Position numbers and translations under genes: made by a program
Assembly (NCBI GenBank): GCA_017547315.1
Contig: JAFYQA010000196.1
Location: forward strand, 1 to 5,051
Source of the DNA: Roseburia sp.
Lineage (GTDB): Bacteria; Bacillota_A; Clostridia; Lachnospirales; Lachnospiraceae
Direction of reading: 5' to 3'
DNA length: 5,051 nt
Shown here: positions 1 to 5,051 of the stretch, piece after piece
Layout of the letters: every line of letters starts with the position of its first letter
Position numbering within the stretch: the stretch's first letter is position 1
Notes under the pieces: model-generated
Database searches by the model: none
The model's input: the letters and a program-made list of their open reading frames with translations, nothing else
Told to the model about the DNA's origin: nothing

Positions 1-1
1 A

Positions 2-832
2 AAGAATGAAACATTCCAGGAATTTGTACAGTTAGTAGCTGACAATGCACTTGCTTCTGGTTTAAACGGTGGCAAGAATGGTGAAGATGTAGAAGCACTT
101 CTTGAAATGAATGGTCTTAAAGAAGTATTAATCGAAAAAACTGCTACTATCGGAGAAAAATTATCTATCCGTAGATTTGCAAAAGTTACTGGTGAATGTG
201 TAGCAAGCTATCTTCATGCAGGTGGTAAGATTGGTGTTCTTGTAGCAGCTGATGGTGCAGCTGATGCAAAAGAAGCTCTTACTAACGTAGCTATGCAGGT
301 TGCAGCTATGAATCCTCAGTATATCAGCAGAGATGATATCGCACAGGCTGAAATCGATAAAATGAGAGAAATCATCGTTGATTCTTCATTAAACGATCCA
401 GCATCTCTTCCAAAGCCAATCTTAAATGCATTAATCGATAAGGCATGTACAGACAAAGTATGGAGCGATGAAGATATTGCTATCTACGAAGAAAAGAAGA
501 GCAATATGAACTACTTATTTAACTTCCTTTCAAAAGAAGCAAAAGCAGCTCTTGTAGGTTTAGCTATGGAAGACAAAGCAAACATCGTAGAAAACAAAAT
601 TTTCAGCGGTGCAGTAGAAGGTCGTGTATCTAAACAGTTAAAAGAAATCTGTTTATTAGATCAGACTTATGTAAGAGCAGAAGACGGAAAACAGACTGTT
701 GGAGCATACCTTAAGTCTGTAAATGGCGCTCTTGTAATCAAGAACGTAGTTCGTTTCGAAGTAGGCGAAGGTATCGAGAAGAAAGTTGATGATTTCGCTG
801 CAGAAGTAGCTGCTCAGATGGCAGGTAACTAA
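2..832 (+). CDS. tsf: Translation elongation factor Ts (EF-Ts), 3' part, start outside window
   Basis: EF-Ts is the cytoplasmic nucleotide exchange factor that releases GDP from EF-Tu during translation elongation. The reading frame is open from base 2, so 276 codons plus the stop are present. The N-terminal UBA-like domain and most of the TDFVAKN motif lie upstream; the window opens inside that motif at KNETFQEFV. Visible family marks are GEKLSIRRF (from base 155), GGKIGVLV, the AAMNPQYISRDD segment (from base 305), VEGR (from base 614), KEICLLDQ, QTVGAYL and the C-terminal RFEVGEGIEKK...DDFAAEVAAQ. Between the REI segment and VEGR there is an insert (about 380-586) of roughly 50 residues compared with E. 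coli EF-Ts. Codon use is that of a highly expressed gene, with no ATA isoleucine codons. rpsB is expected just upstream, though it is not visible. An intrinsic terminator follows 40 bases after the stop. Confidence 0.97.
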   Translation, partial: KNETFQEFVQLVADNALASGLNGGKNGEDVEALLEMNGLKEVLIEKTATIGEKLSIRRFAKVTGECVASYLHAGGKIGVLVAADGAADAKEALTNVAMQVAAMNPQYISRDDIAQAEIDKMREIIVDSSLNDPASLPKPILNALIDKACTDKVWSDEDIAIYEEKKSNMNYLFNFLSKEAKAALVGLAMEDKANIVENKIFSGAVEGRVSKQLKEICLLDQTYVRAEDGKQTVGAYLKSVNGALVIKNVVRFEVGEGIEKKVDDFAAEVAAQMAGN

Positions 833-872
833 TTAATATAAGTAATTTTAATTGAATTACAAGTAAGAATTT

Positions 873-916
873 AAGCCCTTGGAATTATTGTATAATCAAT
901 GATTTCAAGGGTTTTT
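873..916 (+). terminator. Intrinsic terminator after tsf
   Basis: A stem of 15 base pairs (876-890 with 897-911) includes two G-T wobbles at 882/905 and 886/901. Three further pairs at the base (873-875 with 912-914, one of them a wobble) extend it if the T-run takes part. The loop is TATAAT. The lower stem CCCTTG/CAAGGG is followed at once by TTTTT (912-916). The complement strand has no T-run after the stem, so it works for + strand transcription only. It ends the presumed rpsB-tsf transcript and separates it from the genes that follow. Confidence 0.93.
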
Positions 917-931
917 AAATGTTGCACATTT
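917..931. promoter_or_regulatory. Palindrome AAATGTTGCACATTT, possible operator
   Basis: This is a perfect 6-bp inverted repeat (AAATGT / ACATTT) around a TGC centre. It starts directly after the T-run of the terminator and ends 45 bases before the proposed -35 box. The size and symmetry suit a dimeric DNA-binding regulator acting from upstream. No known regulator consensus is claimed, and AT-rich intergenic DNA yields such dyads by chance fairly often. Confidence 0.35.
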
Positions 932-976
932 GTTATTCTAAAAAATAAATTATCGGAAAAAATTACGCTTTTTACT

Positions 977-1003
977 TTGCAAAATAAAAAAATATGTTAC
1001 AAT
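977..1003 (+). promoter_or_regulatory. Vegetative-type promoter for the deacetylase-like gene
   Basis: There is an extended -10 box, TGTTACAAT at 995-1003, with TG one base ahead of TACAAT. TTGCAA at 977-982 could serve as the -35 box, with a short 15-base spacer. The extended -10 element can make up for the poor spacing. Transcription would start near 1010 and give a leader of about 47 bases. Its position after a strong terminator and before the first gene with a good ribosome binding site supports it. The assignment is by eye. Confidence 0.6.
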
Positions 1004-1056
1004 ATATAGGAGTATATCTAGTATAAAAGTAATAAGCGTATGACATAGGAGGCTAC

Positions 1057-2022
1057 ATGCAGGAAAAAGATACGGAGATTGTGAACGAGCAGTGCAGACG
1101 TCATAGCCGTGTCGTCAGAATGAAAAATACGATTATATCGTTGTTATTGGTTTGGGTTGTGGTGTCCTTGTTATTAATAGTATATCTGTTTAAAGCATTT
1201 TTTCAGATGCAGAGTCAGATAGAAGGATTAGAAACAGAACTAGAAATGATTACAGCAGGATTGACAGATAGTGTTGTAGATAATTCTGGTGATGCAGGAC
1301 AGTTATATTCAGAGGCGAAAGACTATAAACCGGCAATACCGATGGCATCCGGTGTTTCGGAGGAAGAGAACCAGGCAGAAGAGAATGATGTTCATAAAGT
1401 TTATTTGACTTTCGAGGATGGACCTTCTGAGTATACAGCAGCGATTTTGGATGTATTAAAAGAAAAAGGTGTACGGGCAACTTTTTTTGTGACAGGGCAG
1501 GAAGGCGAAACTGCACACGAATTATATAAGTGGATTGTAGAAGAAGGTCATACATTAGGTATGCATTCTTATTCGAATAAATACAGCGTTGTATATCAGT
1601 CAGAAGAGAGTTTTAAAGAGGATGTCATAAAACTGAGGGCTTATTTAATGGGAATTACCGGTCAGGAACCGAAGTATTATCGTTTTTTGGGTGGTAGTAG
1701 CAATCAGATTACGAATATTCCGATGGAGAATTTTATACATTATCTGAATCAGTCAGGTCTGATATATTATGATTGGAATATTTCTCTAGGCGATGTGGCT
1801 GAAAATGAAGATACCATAGATGAAGTAGTTGCGAAGGTAACAGAAGATGTAGTAAAATATAAAACATCAGTGGTACTTATGCACGATGCCAATGATACGG
1901 CGGTTTCACCAGAAGTACTAGAGGCAGTAATTGATGCACTTTTTATGATGGGGGCAGAGATATTGCCAATTGATGGAGAGACAGCAGTGATTCAGGATGT
2001 AAAAGCAGCTATAATCGAATAA
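1057..2022 (+). CDS. Membrane-anchored NodB-fold polysaccharide deacetylase family protein with altered active site
   Basis: The protein has 321 residues. A basic cytoplasmic tail (about 1-22, RRHSRVVRMK) is followed by one membrane segment (about 24-46) with no signal peptidase site evident, so the rest should lie outside the membrane. A short heptad-like stretch (about 49-66) and an acidic linker to about 112 lead into a NodB homology domain (about 113-310). Motifs are TFEDGP (118-123), GMHSYSN (168-174), YRFLGGSSN (208-216), YYDWN (237-241) and VLMHDA (273-278). Active family members have TFDDGP, HSxxH and RxPGG; here the base Asp is Glu120, the second metal His is Asn174 and the Pro is Leu211. 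Asp121, His170, Arg209, Asp239 and His276 remain. Active members remove acetyl groups from peptidoglycan or other polysaccharides; activity here is doubtful. The start is set by AGGAGG at 1047-1052; the next in-frame ATG (1120) has no such site. Frequent ATA and TTG codons differ from tsf. It is probably co-transcribed with the bactofilin. Confidence 0.9.
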   Translation: MQEKDTEIVNEQCRRHSRVVRMKNTIISLLLVWVVVSLLLIVYLFKAFFQMQSQIEGLETELEMITAGLTDSVVDNSGDAGQLYSEAKDYKPAIPMASGVSEEENQAEENDVHKVYLTFEDGPSEYTAAILDVLKEKGVRATFFVTGQEGETAHELYKWIVEEGHTLGMHSYSNKYSVVYQSEESFKEDVIKLRAYLMGITGQEPKYYRFLGGSSNQITNIPMENFIHYLNQSGLIYYDWNISLGDVAENEDTIDEVVAKVTEDVVKYKTSVVLMHDANDTAVSPEVLEAVIDALFMMGAEILPIDGETAVIQDVKAAIIE

Positions 2023-2034
2023 TGTGAGGACAAC

Positions 2035-2040
2035 GGAGGG
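2035..2040 (+). promoter_or_regulatory. Ribosome binding site that fixes the bactofilin start
   Basis: GGAGGG lies four bases ahead of the ATG at 2045. It overlaps the codons that would follow an alternative GTG start at 2024, which has no proper site of its own. This decides for 2045. Confidence 0.85.
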
Positions 2041-2044
2041 AGAA

Positions 2045-2638
2045 ATGGGTTTTTTAAAAGAGTTCAAGGATGATTTTTCCCAGGCAGCGAATGAACTGAT
2101 TCCAAGTAGAGAGAGCACGGGGAATGTGGTGTCGGATGAACCGACAGCGAAAGTTCCAATGGTGTTAACACAGGATAAGAATCAGGAAAAGAGAGAACTG
2201 CCACCGGTAGAAGATGAGATAGCTGTAATTACAAACGGTACCATTATTAAGGGTGATGTTTTTGCGAATGGTTCTCTAGAGGTTTTGGGTGCGGTATATG
2301 GCAATATTAATTGTCGTGGCAGACTTGTCATCACCGGAACTGTAAAAGGGGACAGCAATGCCGCAGAAATATATACAGATGCAGCCCGCATAGAAGGCGA
2401 GATTGCATGTATCGGAGCCGTTAAGATTGGTGAGGGTTCTGTAATTATCGGGAATATTTCTTCGACATCTGCAGTGATTGCGGGTGCAATGAGAGGGGAT
2501 ATCGATGTTTTAGGACCGGTTGTTGTAGAGTCAACAGCAGTTGTGAAAGGGAACATTAAAGCTCGTTACGTTCAGATTAACAATGGAGCGGAAGTGGATG
2601 GTTTTTGCTCACAGGCATACGCAGATGTACGCAGATAG
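2045..2638 (+). CDS. Bactofilin (polymer-forming cytoskeletal protein)
   Basis: Bactofilins assemble without nucleotide into filaments at the inner face of the membrane and place cell wall enzymes or shape factors. This protein has 197 residues. The N-terminus MGFLKEFKDDF is short, hydrophobic-basic and could touch the membrane (inference). A flexible, charged, proline-containing linker runs to about residue 60. The bactofilin domain (about 61-187) shows the repeating hydrophobic-x-G pattern of a right-handed beta-helix, for example GTIIKGDV, GAVYGNI, GTVKGD, ARIEGEI, GAMRGDI, AVVKGNI and AEVDGF. Length and layout are normal for the family. It starts 22 bases after the stop of the NodB-fold gene and is almost surely co-transcribed with it, which suggests a shared role in envelope shaping. 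The last codons run into a 10-base tandem duplication (2618-2636). pyrH follows after 31 bases. Confidence 0.94.
   Translation: MGFLKEFKDDFSQAANELIPSRESTGNVVSDEPTAKVPMVLTQDKNQEKRELPPVEDEIAVITNGTIIKGDVFANGSLEVLGAVYGNINCRGRLVITGTVKGDSNAAEIYTDAARIEGEIACIGAVKIGEGSVIIGNISSTSAVIAGAMRGDIDVLGPVVVESTAVVKGNIKARYVQINNGAEVDGFCSQAYADVRR
2618..2636 (+). repeat. Tandem TACGCAGAT duplication at the bactofilin 3' end
   Basis: TACGCAGAT occurs at 2618-2626 and again at 2628-2636, a period of 10 bases. Because 10 is not a multiple of three, the second copy is read in another frame and supplies the final residues and the TAG stop. This suggests that the C-terminal tail was made or changed by slippage. Confidence 0.7.
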
Positions 2639-2647
2639 TTTGAAACT

Positions 2648-2656
2648 AAGGAAGGA
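2648..2656 (+). promoter_or_regulatory. Ribosome binding site of pyrH, unusually far from the start
   Basis: AAGGAAGGA is the only purine-rich site upstream of the conserved MRRLLLKLSGEAL start. It leaves 13 bases to the ATG at 2670, longer than the usual 5 to 9. No ATG, GTG or TTG lies at better spacing; the nearest in-frame codon at closer distance is ATT at 2661. A dyad TAGTTTGAAACTA (2636-2648) touches its 5' side. Confidence 0.6.
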
Positions 2657-2669
2657 AAATATTTTTCAG

Positions 2670-3365
2670 ATGAGACGTTTATTATTAAAATTAAGTGGTG
2701 AAGCATTAGCAGGTGAAAAGCATACGGGTTTTGACGAGCCAACCGTTACAGATGTAGCGAAACAGGTAAAACAGATTGTAGACAGTGGTGTGCAGGTAGG
2801 TATTGTAATCGGTGGTGGTAATTTCTGGAGAGGAAGAACTAGTGAGACGATTGATAGACCAAAGGCAGACCAGATTGGTATGCTTGCTACGATTATGAAC
2901 TGTATTTATGTGTCTGAGATTTTCCGCTCAGTAGGTATGAAGACAGAGATTTTTACACCATTTGCATGTGGCAGTATGACACAGTTATTCTCGAAGGATA
3001 AAGCAAATGAGTGTTTTGAAAAGGGCATGGTAGTGTTCTTTGCAGGTGGCACCGGACATCCATATTTCTCAACAGATACAGGTATTGTACTTCGTGCAAT
3101 TGAGATGGAAGCAGAAGGTATTTATCTTGCAAAATCAATTGATGCAGTATATGACAGCGATCCTAAGGTGAATCCAAACGCTGTAAAATATGACGAAGTA
3201 TCCATTCAGGAGGTTATTGATAAGAAACTTGCAGTAGTAGACTTGACAGCCTCTATTATGTGTATGGAGAATAAAATGCCAATGTATGTGTTTGGCTTGA
3301 ATGAAGAAAATAGTATCGTAAACGCTATTTGTGGTAAATTCAATGGCACAAAAGTTACGGTTTAA
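2670..3365 (+). CDS. pyrH: UMP kinase (uridylate kinase)
   Basis: This cytoplasmic enzyme phosphorylates UMP to UDP with ATP in pyrimidine nucleotide synthesis. It belongs to the amino acid kinase fold, not the adenylate-kinase type, and is usually a hexamer regulated by GTP and UTP. The 231 residues show KLSGEAL (7-13), the glycine-rich IGGGNFWRGR (47-56), ADQIGMLATIMN (66-77), the GGTGHPYFSTD nucleotide-binding segment (126-136), IDAVYDSDP (157-165) and DLTA (191-194). Length is normal. The frame is open back to 2583 inside the bactofilin gene, but the extra 29 residues do not look like the family and the conserved N-terminus begins at 2670. It lies 31 bases after the bactofilin gene and 24 before frr, as in the common pyrH-frr pair. 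UDP made here also feeds UDP-sugars for the cell wall. Confidence 0.97.
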   Translation: MRRLLLKLSGEALAGEKHTGFDEPTVTDVAKQVKQIVDSGVQVGIVIGGGNFWRGRTSETIDRPKADQIGMLATIMNCIYVSEIFRSVGMKTEIFTPFACGSMTQLFSKDKANECFEKGMVVFFAGGTGHPYFSTDTGIVLRAIEMEAEGIYLAKSIDAVYDSDPKVNPNAVKYDEVSIQEVIDKKLAVVDLTASIMCMENKMPMYVFGLNEENSIVNAICGKFNGTKVTV

Positions 3366-3389
3366 ATTAAGAAAGGTATGGTATAGATT

Positions 3390-3944
3390 ATGGACTCAAG
3401 AATTGTAGCATTTGAAGAAAAAATGCAGAAAACAATGCACAGCTTATCAGTAGAATTTGGAAGCATTCGTGCAGGACGTGCAAATCCACACGTATTGGAT
3501 AAAATCAGAGTAGATTATTATGGTACTCCAACTCCAATTCAGCAGGTGGCAAACGTTAACGTTCCGGAACCAAGAATGATTCAGATTCAGCCATGGGAAG
3601 CTTCTATGGTAAAAGTAATTGAAAAAGCGATTATGACATCTGATTTGGGAATTAACCCTTCAAACGATGGAAAGGTAATCCGTTTAATCTTCCCTGAACT
3701 TACAGAGGAAAGACGTAAAGAACTTGCAAAAGACGTGAAGAAAAAAGGTGAAAACGCAAAAGTTGCAGTTCGTAACATTCGTCGTGATGCAAATGATACT
3801 TTTAAAAAGCTTTCAAAAACTGAAGATGTTTCAGAAGATGAAATCGCTGATTTAGAAGCACAGATTCAGAAATTAACTGACAAATATATTGCAGAAGTTG
3901 AAAAAGCAGTAGAAGATAAGACAAAAGAAATTCTTACTGTTTAA
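3390..3944 (+). CDS. frr: Ribosome recycling factor
   Basis: RRF acts in the cytoplasm with EF-G to split the post-termination ribosome so that subunits can be used again. The protein has 184 residues, matching the family length of about 185. The three-helix bundle is formed by residues about 1-30 and 105-184, and the beta-rich domain II by about 31-104. Diagnostic stretches are GSIRAGRANPHVLDKI (24-39), VDYYGTPTPIQQVANVNVPE (41-60), IQPWE (66-70), GINPSNDGKVIRLIFPELTEERR (starting at 87), VRNIRRDAND (127-136) and the late helix with DLEAQIQKLTD. Start: AGAAAGG at 3370-3376 lies 13 bases before the ATG, a long gap like that of pyrH, but no better in-frame start exists. Codon use is that of a highly expressed gene. 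A 91-base gap separates it from uppS. Confidence 0.98.
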   Translation: MDSRIVAFEEKMQKTMHSLSVEFGSIRAGRANPHVLDKIRVDYYGTPTPIQQVANVNVPEPRMIQIQPWEASMVKVIEKAIMTSDLGINPSNDGKVIRLIFPELTEERRKELAKDVKKKGENAKVAVRNIRRDANDTFKKLSKTEDVSEDEIADLEAQIQKLTDKYIAEVEKAVEDKTKEILTV

Positions 3945-3960
3945 TTTTAGAATGTAATTT

Positions 3961-3986
3961 GAGGACACGACGAAGTGCGTGTCCTC
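3961..3986 (+). other. 9-bp hairpin between frr and uppS, no T-run
   Basis: GAGGACACG (3961-3969) pairs perfectly with CGTGTCCTC (3978-3986) around an 8-base loop, ACGAAGTG. It begins 16 bases after the frr stop and ends 49 bases before the uppS ATG. The following bases are GTTGTGC, so it is not a standard intrinsic terminator on either strand. It could stabilise the 3' end of the upstream mRNA, mark a processing site or lower read-through into uppS. Confidence 0.6.
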
Positions 3987-4020
3987 GTTGTGCATATGTG
4001 CGAATAACAATGTACTTATT

Positions 4021-4026
4021 GGAGGG
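4021..4026 (+). promoter_or_regulatory. Ribosome binding site that fixes the uppS start
   Basis: GGAGGG lies nine bases before ATG 4036. The reading frame is open upstream to a GTG at 3979 that sits inside the hairpin arm, but that codon has no ribosome binding site. This site selects 4036. Confidence 0.85.
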
Positions 4027-4035
4027 AAGACAACT

Positions 4036-4743
4036 ATGAATATTCCAAAACATGTAGCCATTATTTTAGATGGCAATGGAAGATGGGCAAAGAGTAAAGG
4101 TATGCCGAGAAATTATGGACACACCATGGGGGCAAAAAATGTAGAGACAATTTGTGAAGTGGCAGCCCATATGGGGATCAAATATTTGACTTTTTATGCA
4201 TTTTCTACAGAGAACTGGAATCGTCCGGATAGTGAAGTAAGTGCATTAATGTCGTTGCTTGAGAATTATTTAAAAACCTGTATGAAGACAGCGAAGAAAA
4301 ATAATATCCGCGTGCGTATTCTTGGTGATATCACAAGATTACAGGAATCTTTCCAGAAACAGATTCACGAGTTGGAAGAATTCTCTAAGGACTTTGATGG
4401 TCTGAATCTGCAGATTGCGATTAATTATGGCAGCCGTGATGAAATGATTCGTGGTATGCGTAAGATGGCTGTAAAAGTAGCGAATGGGGAGATTAAACCA
4501 GAGGAGATTACAGAGGAAGTGTTTGAAGGTTATTTAGATACTGCAGACATTCCGGATCCAGATTTATTAATTCGTACTAGTGGAGAACAGCGTTTGTCAA
4601 ATTATCTGTTGTGGCAGCTTGCTTATAGTGAATTTTATTTTACAGAAGTGCCATGGCCGGATTTTGATAAGGCAGAATTAGAGAAGGCCGTAGAGGCTTA
4701 TCAGAAGAGAAACCGCAGATTTGGCGGATTGAGTGAGGAATAA
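4036..4743 (+). CDS. uppS: Undecaprenyl diphosphate synthase (cis-prenyltransferase)
   Basis: The enzyme adds isopentenyl diphosphate units in cis to farnesyl diphosphate, giving the C55 carrier lipid precursor used in peptidoglycan and wall polysaccharide synthesis. It acts at the inner face of the membrane as a dimer. The 235 residues carry all the marks of the family: HVAIILDGNGRWA (6-18) with catalytic Asp12, GH at 28-29, YAFSTENWNRP (54-64), NYGSRDE (130-136), LLIRTSGEQRLSNYLLWQ (177-194) with the diphosphate-binding arginines Arg180 and Arg186, AYSEFYF (196-202) with Mg-binding Glu199, and WPDF (207-210). Length is slightly short of E. coli UppS (about 250) but complete. It is followed after 56 bases by cdsA, the usual partner in this cluster; a small GC-rich patch lies between them. 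Confidence 0.97.
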   Translation: MNIPKHVAIILDGNGRWAKSKGMPRNYGHTMGAKNVETICEVAAHMGIKYLTFYAFSTENWNRPDSEVSALMSLLENYLKTCMKTAKKNNIRVRILGDITRLQESFQKQIHELEEFSKDFDGLNLQIAINYGSRDEMIRGMRKMAVKVANGEIKPEEITEEVFEGYLDTADIPDPDLLIRTSGEQRLSNYLLWQLAYSEFYFTEVPWPDFDKAELEKAVEAYQKRNRRFGGLSEE

Positions 4744-4746
4744 AAC

Positions 4747-4771
4747 TCCACTGCTCGCCAGAGGGCTCGCA
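4747..4771. repeat. GC-rich intergenic patch with GCTCGC direct repeat
   Basis: In the 56-base gap between uppS and cdsA, 17 of these 25 bases are G or C, unlike the AT-rich gaps elsewhere in the window. GCTCGC occurs at 4753-4758 and 4765-4770, a period of 12. A small AT dyad, TTTTCT-TAC-AGAAAA (4772-4786), follows directly. It has no clear stem-loop with a T-run, and its function is unknown. Confidence 0.5.
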
Positions 4772-4799
4772 TTTTCTTACAGAAAACAAGGAGGAGCAT

Positions 4800-5051
4800 A
4801 TGTTTAAAACAAGATTGATAAGTGGTATTGTGCTGGTTATTTTGGCATTAATATTGATTATAACGGGTGGAGATGTACTTTTAGTAAGTATGTTGGCACT
4901 TTCGTATATTGGTATGTATGAGTTATATCGTGTATTTCAGATGGAAAAACAGCTTCCAGCAATCATAGGATATCTTATGGCAACCATATACTATATTGAA
5001 TTGAGATTTCCGTTTATCCCGGATATGATGATGTTTGTATTGGGATGTTTG
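4800..5051 (+). CDS. cdsA: Phosphatidate cytidylyltransferase (CDP-diacylglycerol synthase), 5' part
   Basis: CdsA is an integral membrane enzyme that makes CDP-diacylglycerol from phosphatidate and CTP, the branch point of phospholipid synthesis. Only the first 84 codons are in the window; the frame stays open to the edge. A well-placed AAGGAGG (4788-4794) lies five bases before the ATG. The protein begins MFKTRLISGIVLVILAL, matching the family's typical 'lysine/threonine-arginine-x-x-[ST]-G' entry into the first membrane helix. Hydrophobic segments fall at about 7-21, 25-40 and 53-67, with a further one starting at about 71. YIGMYELYRVF (36-46) matches the 'GxxExYR' stretch after helix 2. 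The diagnostic C-terminal signature lies outside, so the call rests on the N-terminus and on its place directly after uppS. Confidence 0.88.
   Translation, partial: MFKTRLISGIVLVILALILIITGGDVLLVSMLALSYIGMYELYRVFQMEKQLPAIIGYLMATIYYIELRFPFIPDMMMFVLGCL

Noticed and set aside
842..860. AT-only hairpin GTAATT/AATTAC just after the tsf stop
   Set aside because: It has only six weak pairs with no T-run and is overshadowed by the strong terminator at 873-916.
922..950. Alternative promoter with TTGCAC at 922-927
   Set aside because: No acceptable -10 box lies at 16 to 18 bases, and the TTGCAC is part of the palindrome.
1250..1555. Minus-strand open frame of about 100 codons opposite the NodB-fold gene
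   Set aside because: It is a shadow of a well-supported gene, with no ribosome binding site or recognisable protein. The same holds for minus-strand frames at 1918-2118, 2182-2556, 2953-3138, 3587-3778 and 3873-4076.
2024..2044. GTG start for the bactofilin seven codons upstream
   Set aside because: The codons of this extension contain the GGAGGG ribosome binding site that serves ATG 2045, and MGFLKEF is the family-like N-terminus.
2583..2669. N-terminal extension of UMP kinase overlapping the bactofilin gene
   Set aside because: The extra 29 residues do not resemble the family; UMP kinases begin just before the KLSGEAL motif, which fits ATG 2670.
3961..3986. Reading the frr-uppS hairpin as an intrinsic terminator
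   Set aside because: Neither strand has a T-run after the stem.
3979..4035. N-terminal extension of UppS from a GTG in the hairpin arm
   Set aside because: The GTG has no ribosome binding site, and the proper one lies at 4021-4026 just before ATG 4036.

Overview
The window carries a chromosomal housekeeping cluster of a low-GC Gram-positive bacterium, most likely a Clostridia member of the family Lachnospiraceae. This rests on AT-rich codon use, strong AGGAGG-type ribosome binding sites, the gene order and the protein styles: an EF-Ts with a long internal insert, a NodB-type membrane protein with 'HSYS...YRF.GGSSN' wording, and a bactofilin beginning MGFLKEFKDDF. The species call is inference. 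All genes are on the + strand.

Layout. Positions 2-832 are the 3' part of tsf (EF-Ts), whose start lies upstream of the window. A strong intrinsic terminator (873-916) follows, then a 6+6 bp palindrome (917-931) and an extended -10 promoter (977-1003). The promoter drives a membrane-anchored NodB-fold (polysaccharide deacetylase family) protein (1057-2022) and, closely behind it, a bactofilin (2045-2638). pyrH (UMP kinase, 2670-3365) and frr (ribosome recycling factor, 3390-3944) follow with gaps of 31 and 24 bases. After a 91-base gap holding a 9-bp hairpin come uppS (undecaprenyl diphosphate synthase, 4036-4743) and the start of cdsA (phosphatidate cytidylyltransferase, 4800 onward, cut by the window edge).

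How it fits together. In Firmicutes the usual order is rpsB-tsf-pyrH-frr-uppS-cdsA, which links translation factors with pyrimidine nucleotide supply and lipid-carrier and phospholipid synthesis. Here the order is split after tsf by a terminator, a new promoter and a two-gene envelope or morphogenesis cassette. With no clear promoter seen in front of pyrH, expression of pyrH-frr may depend on the promoter of the cassette.

The most notable point is that the NodB-fold protein has lost several canonical active-site residues: Asp to Glu at the catalytic-base position, a metal-ligand His to Asn, and Pro to Leu in the RxPGG motif. It keeps the other motifs. It may be an altered or inactive deacetylase acting as an extracytoplasmic partner of the bactofilin scaffold. 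No RNA genes, insertion sequences, CRISPR arrays or prophage traces were seen, and there is no gene-free stretch over 300 bases.
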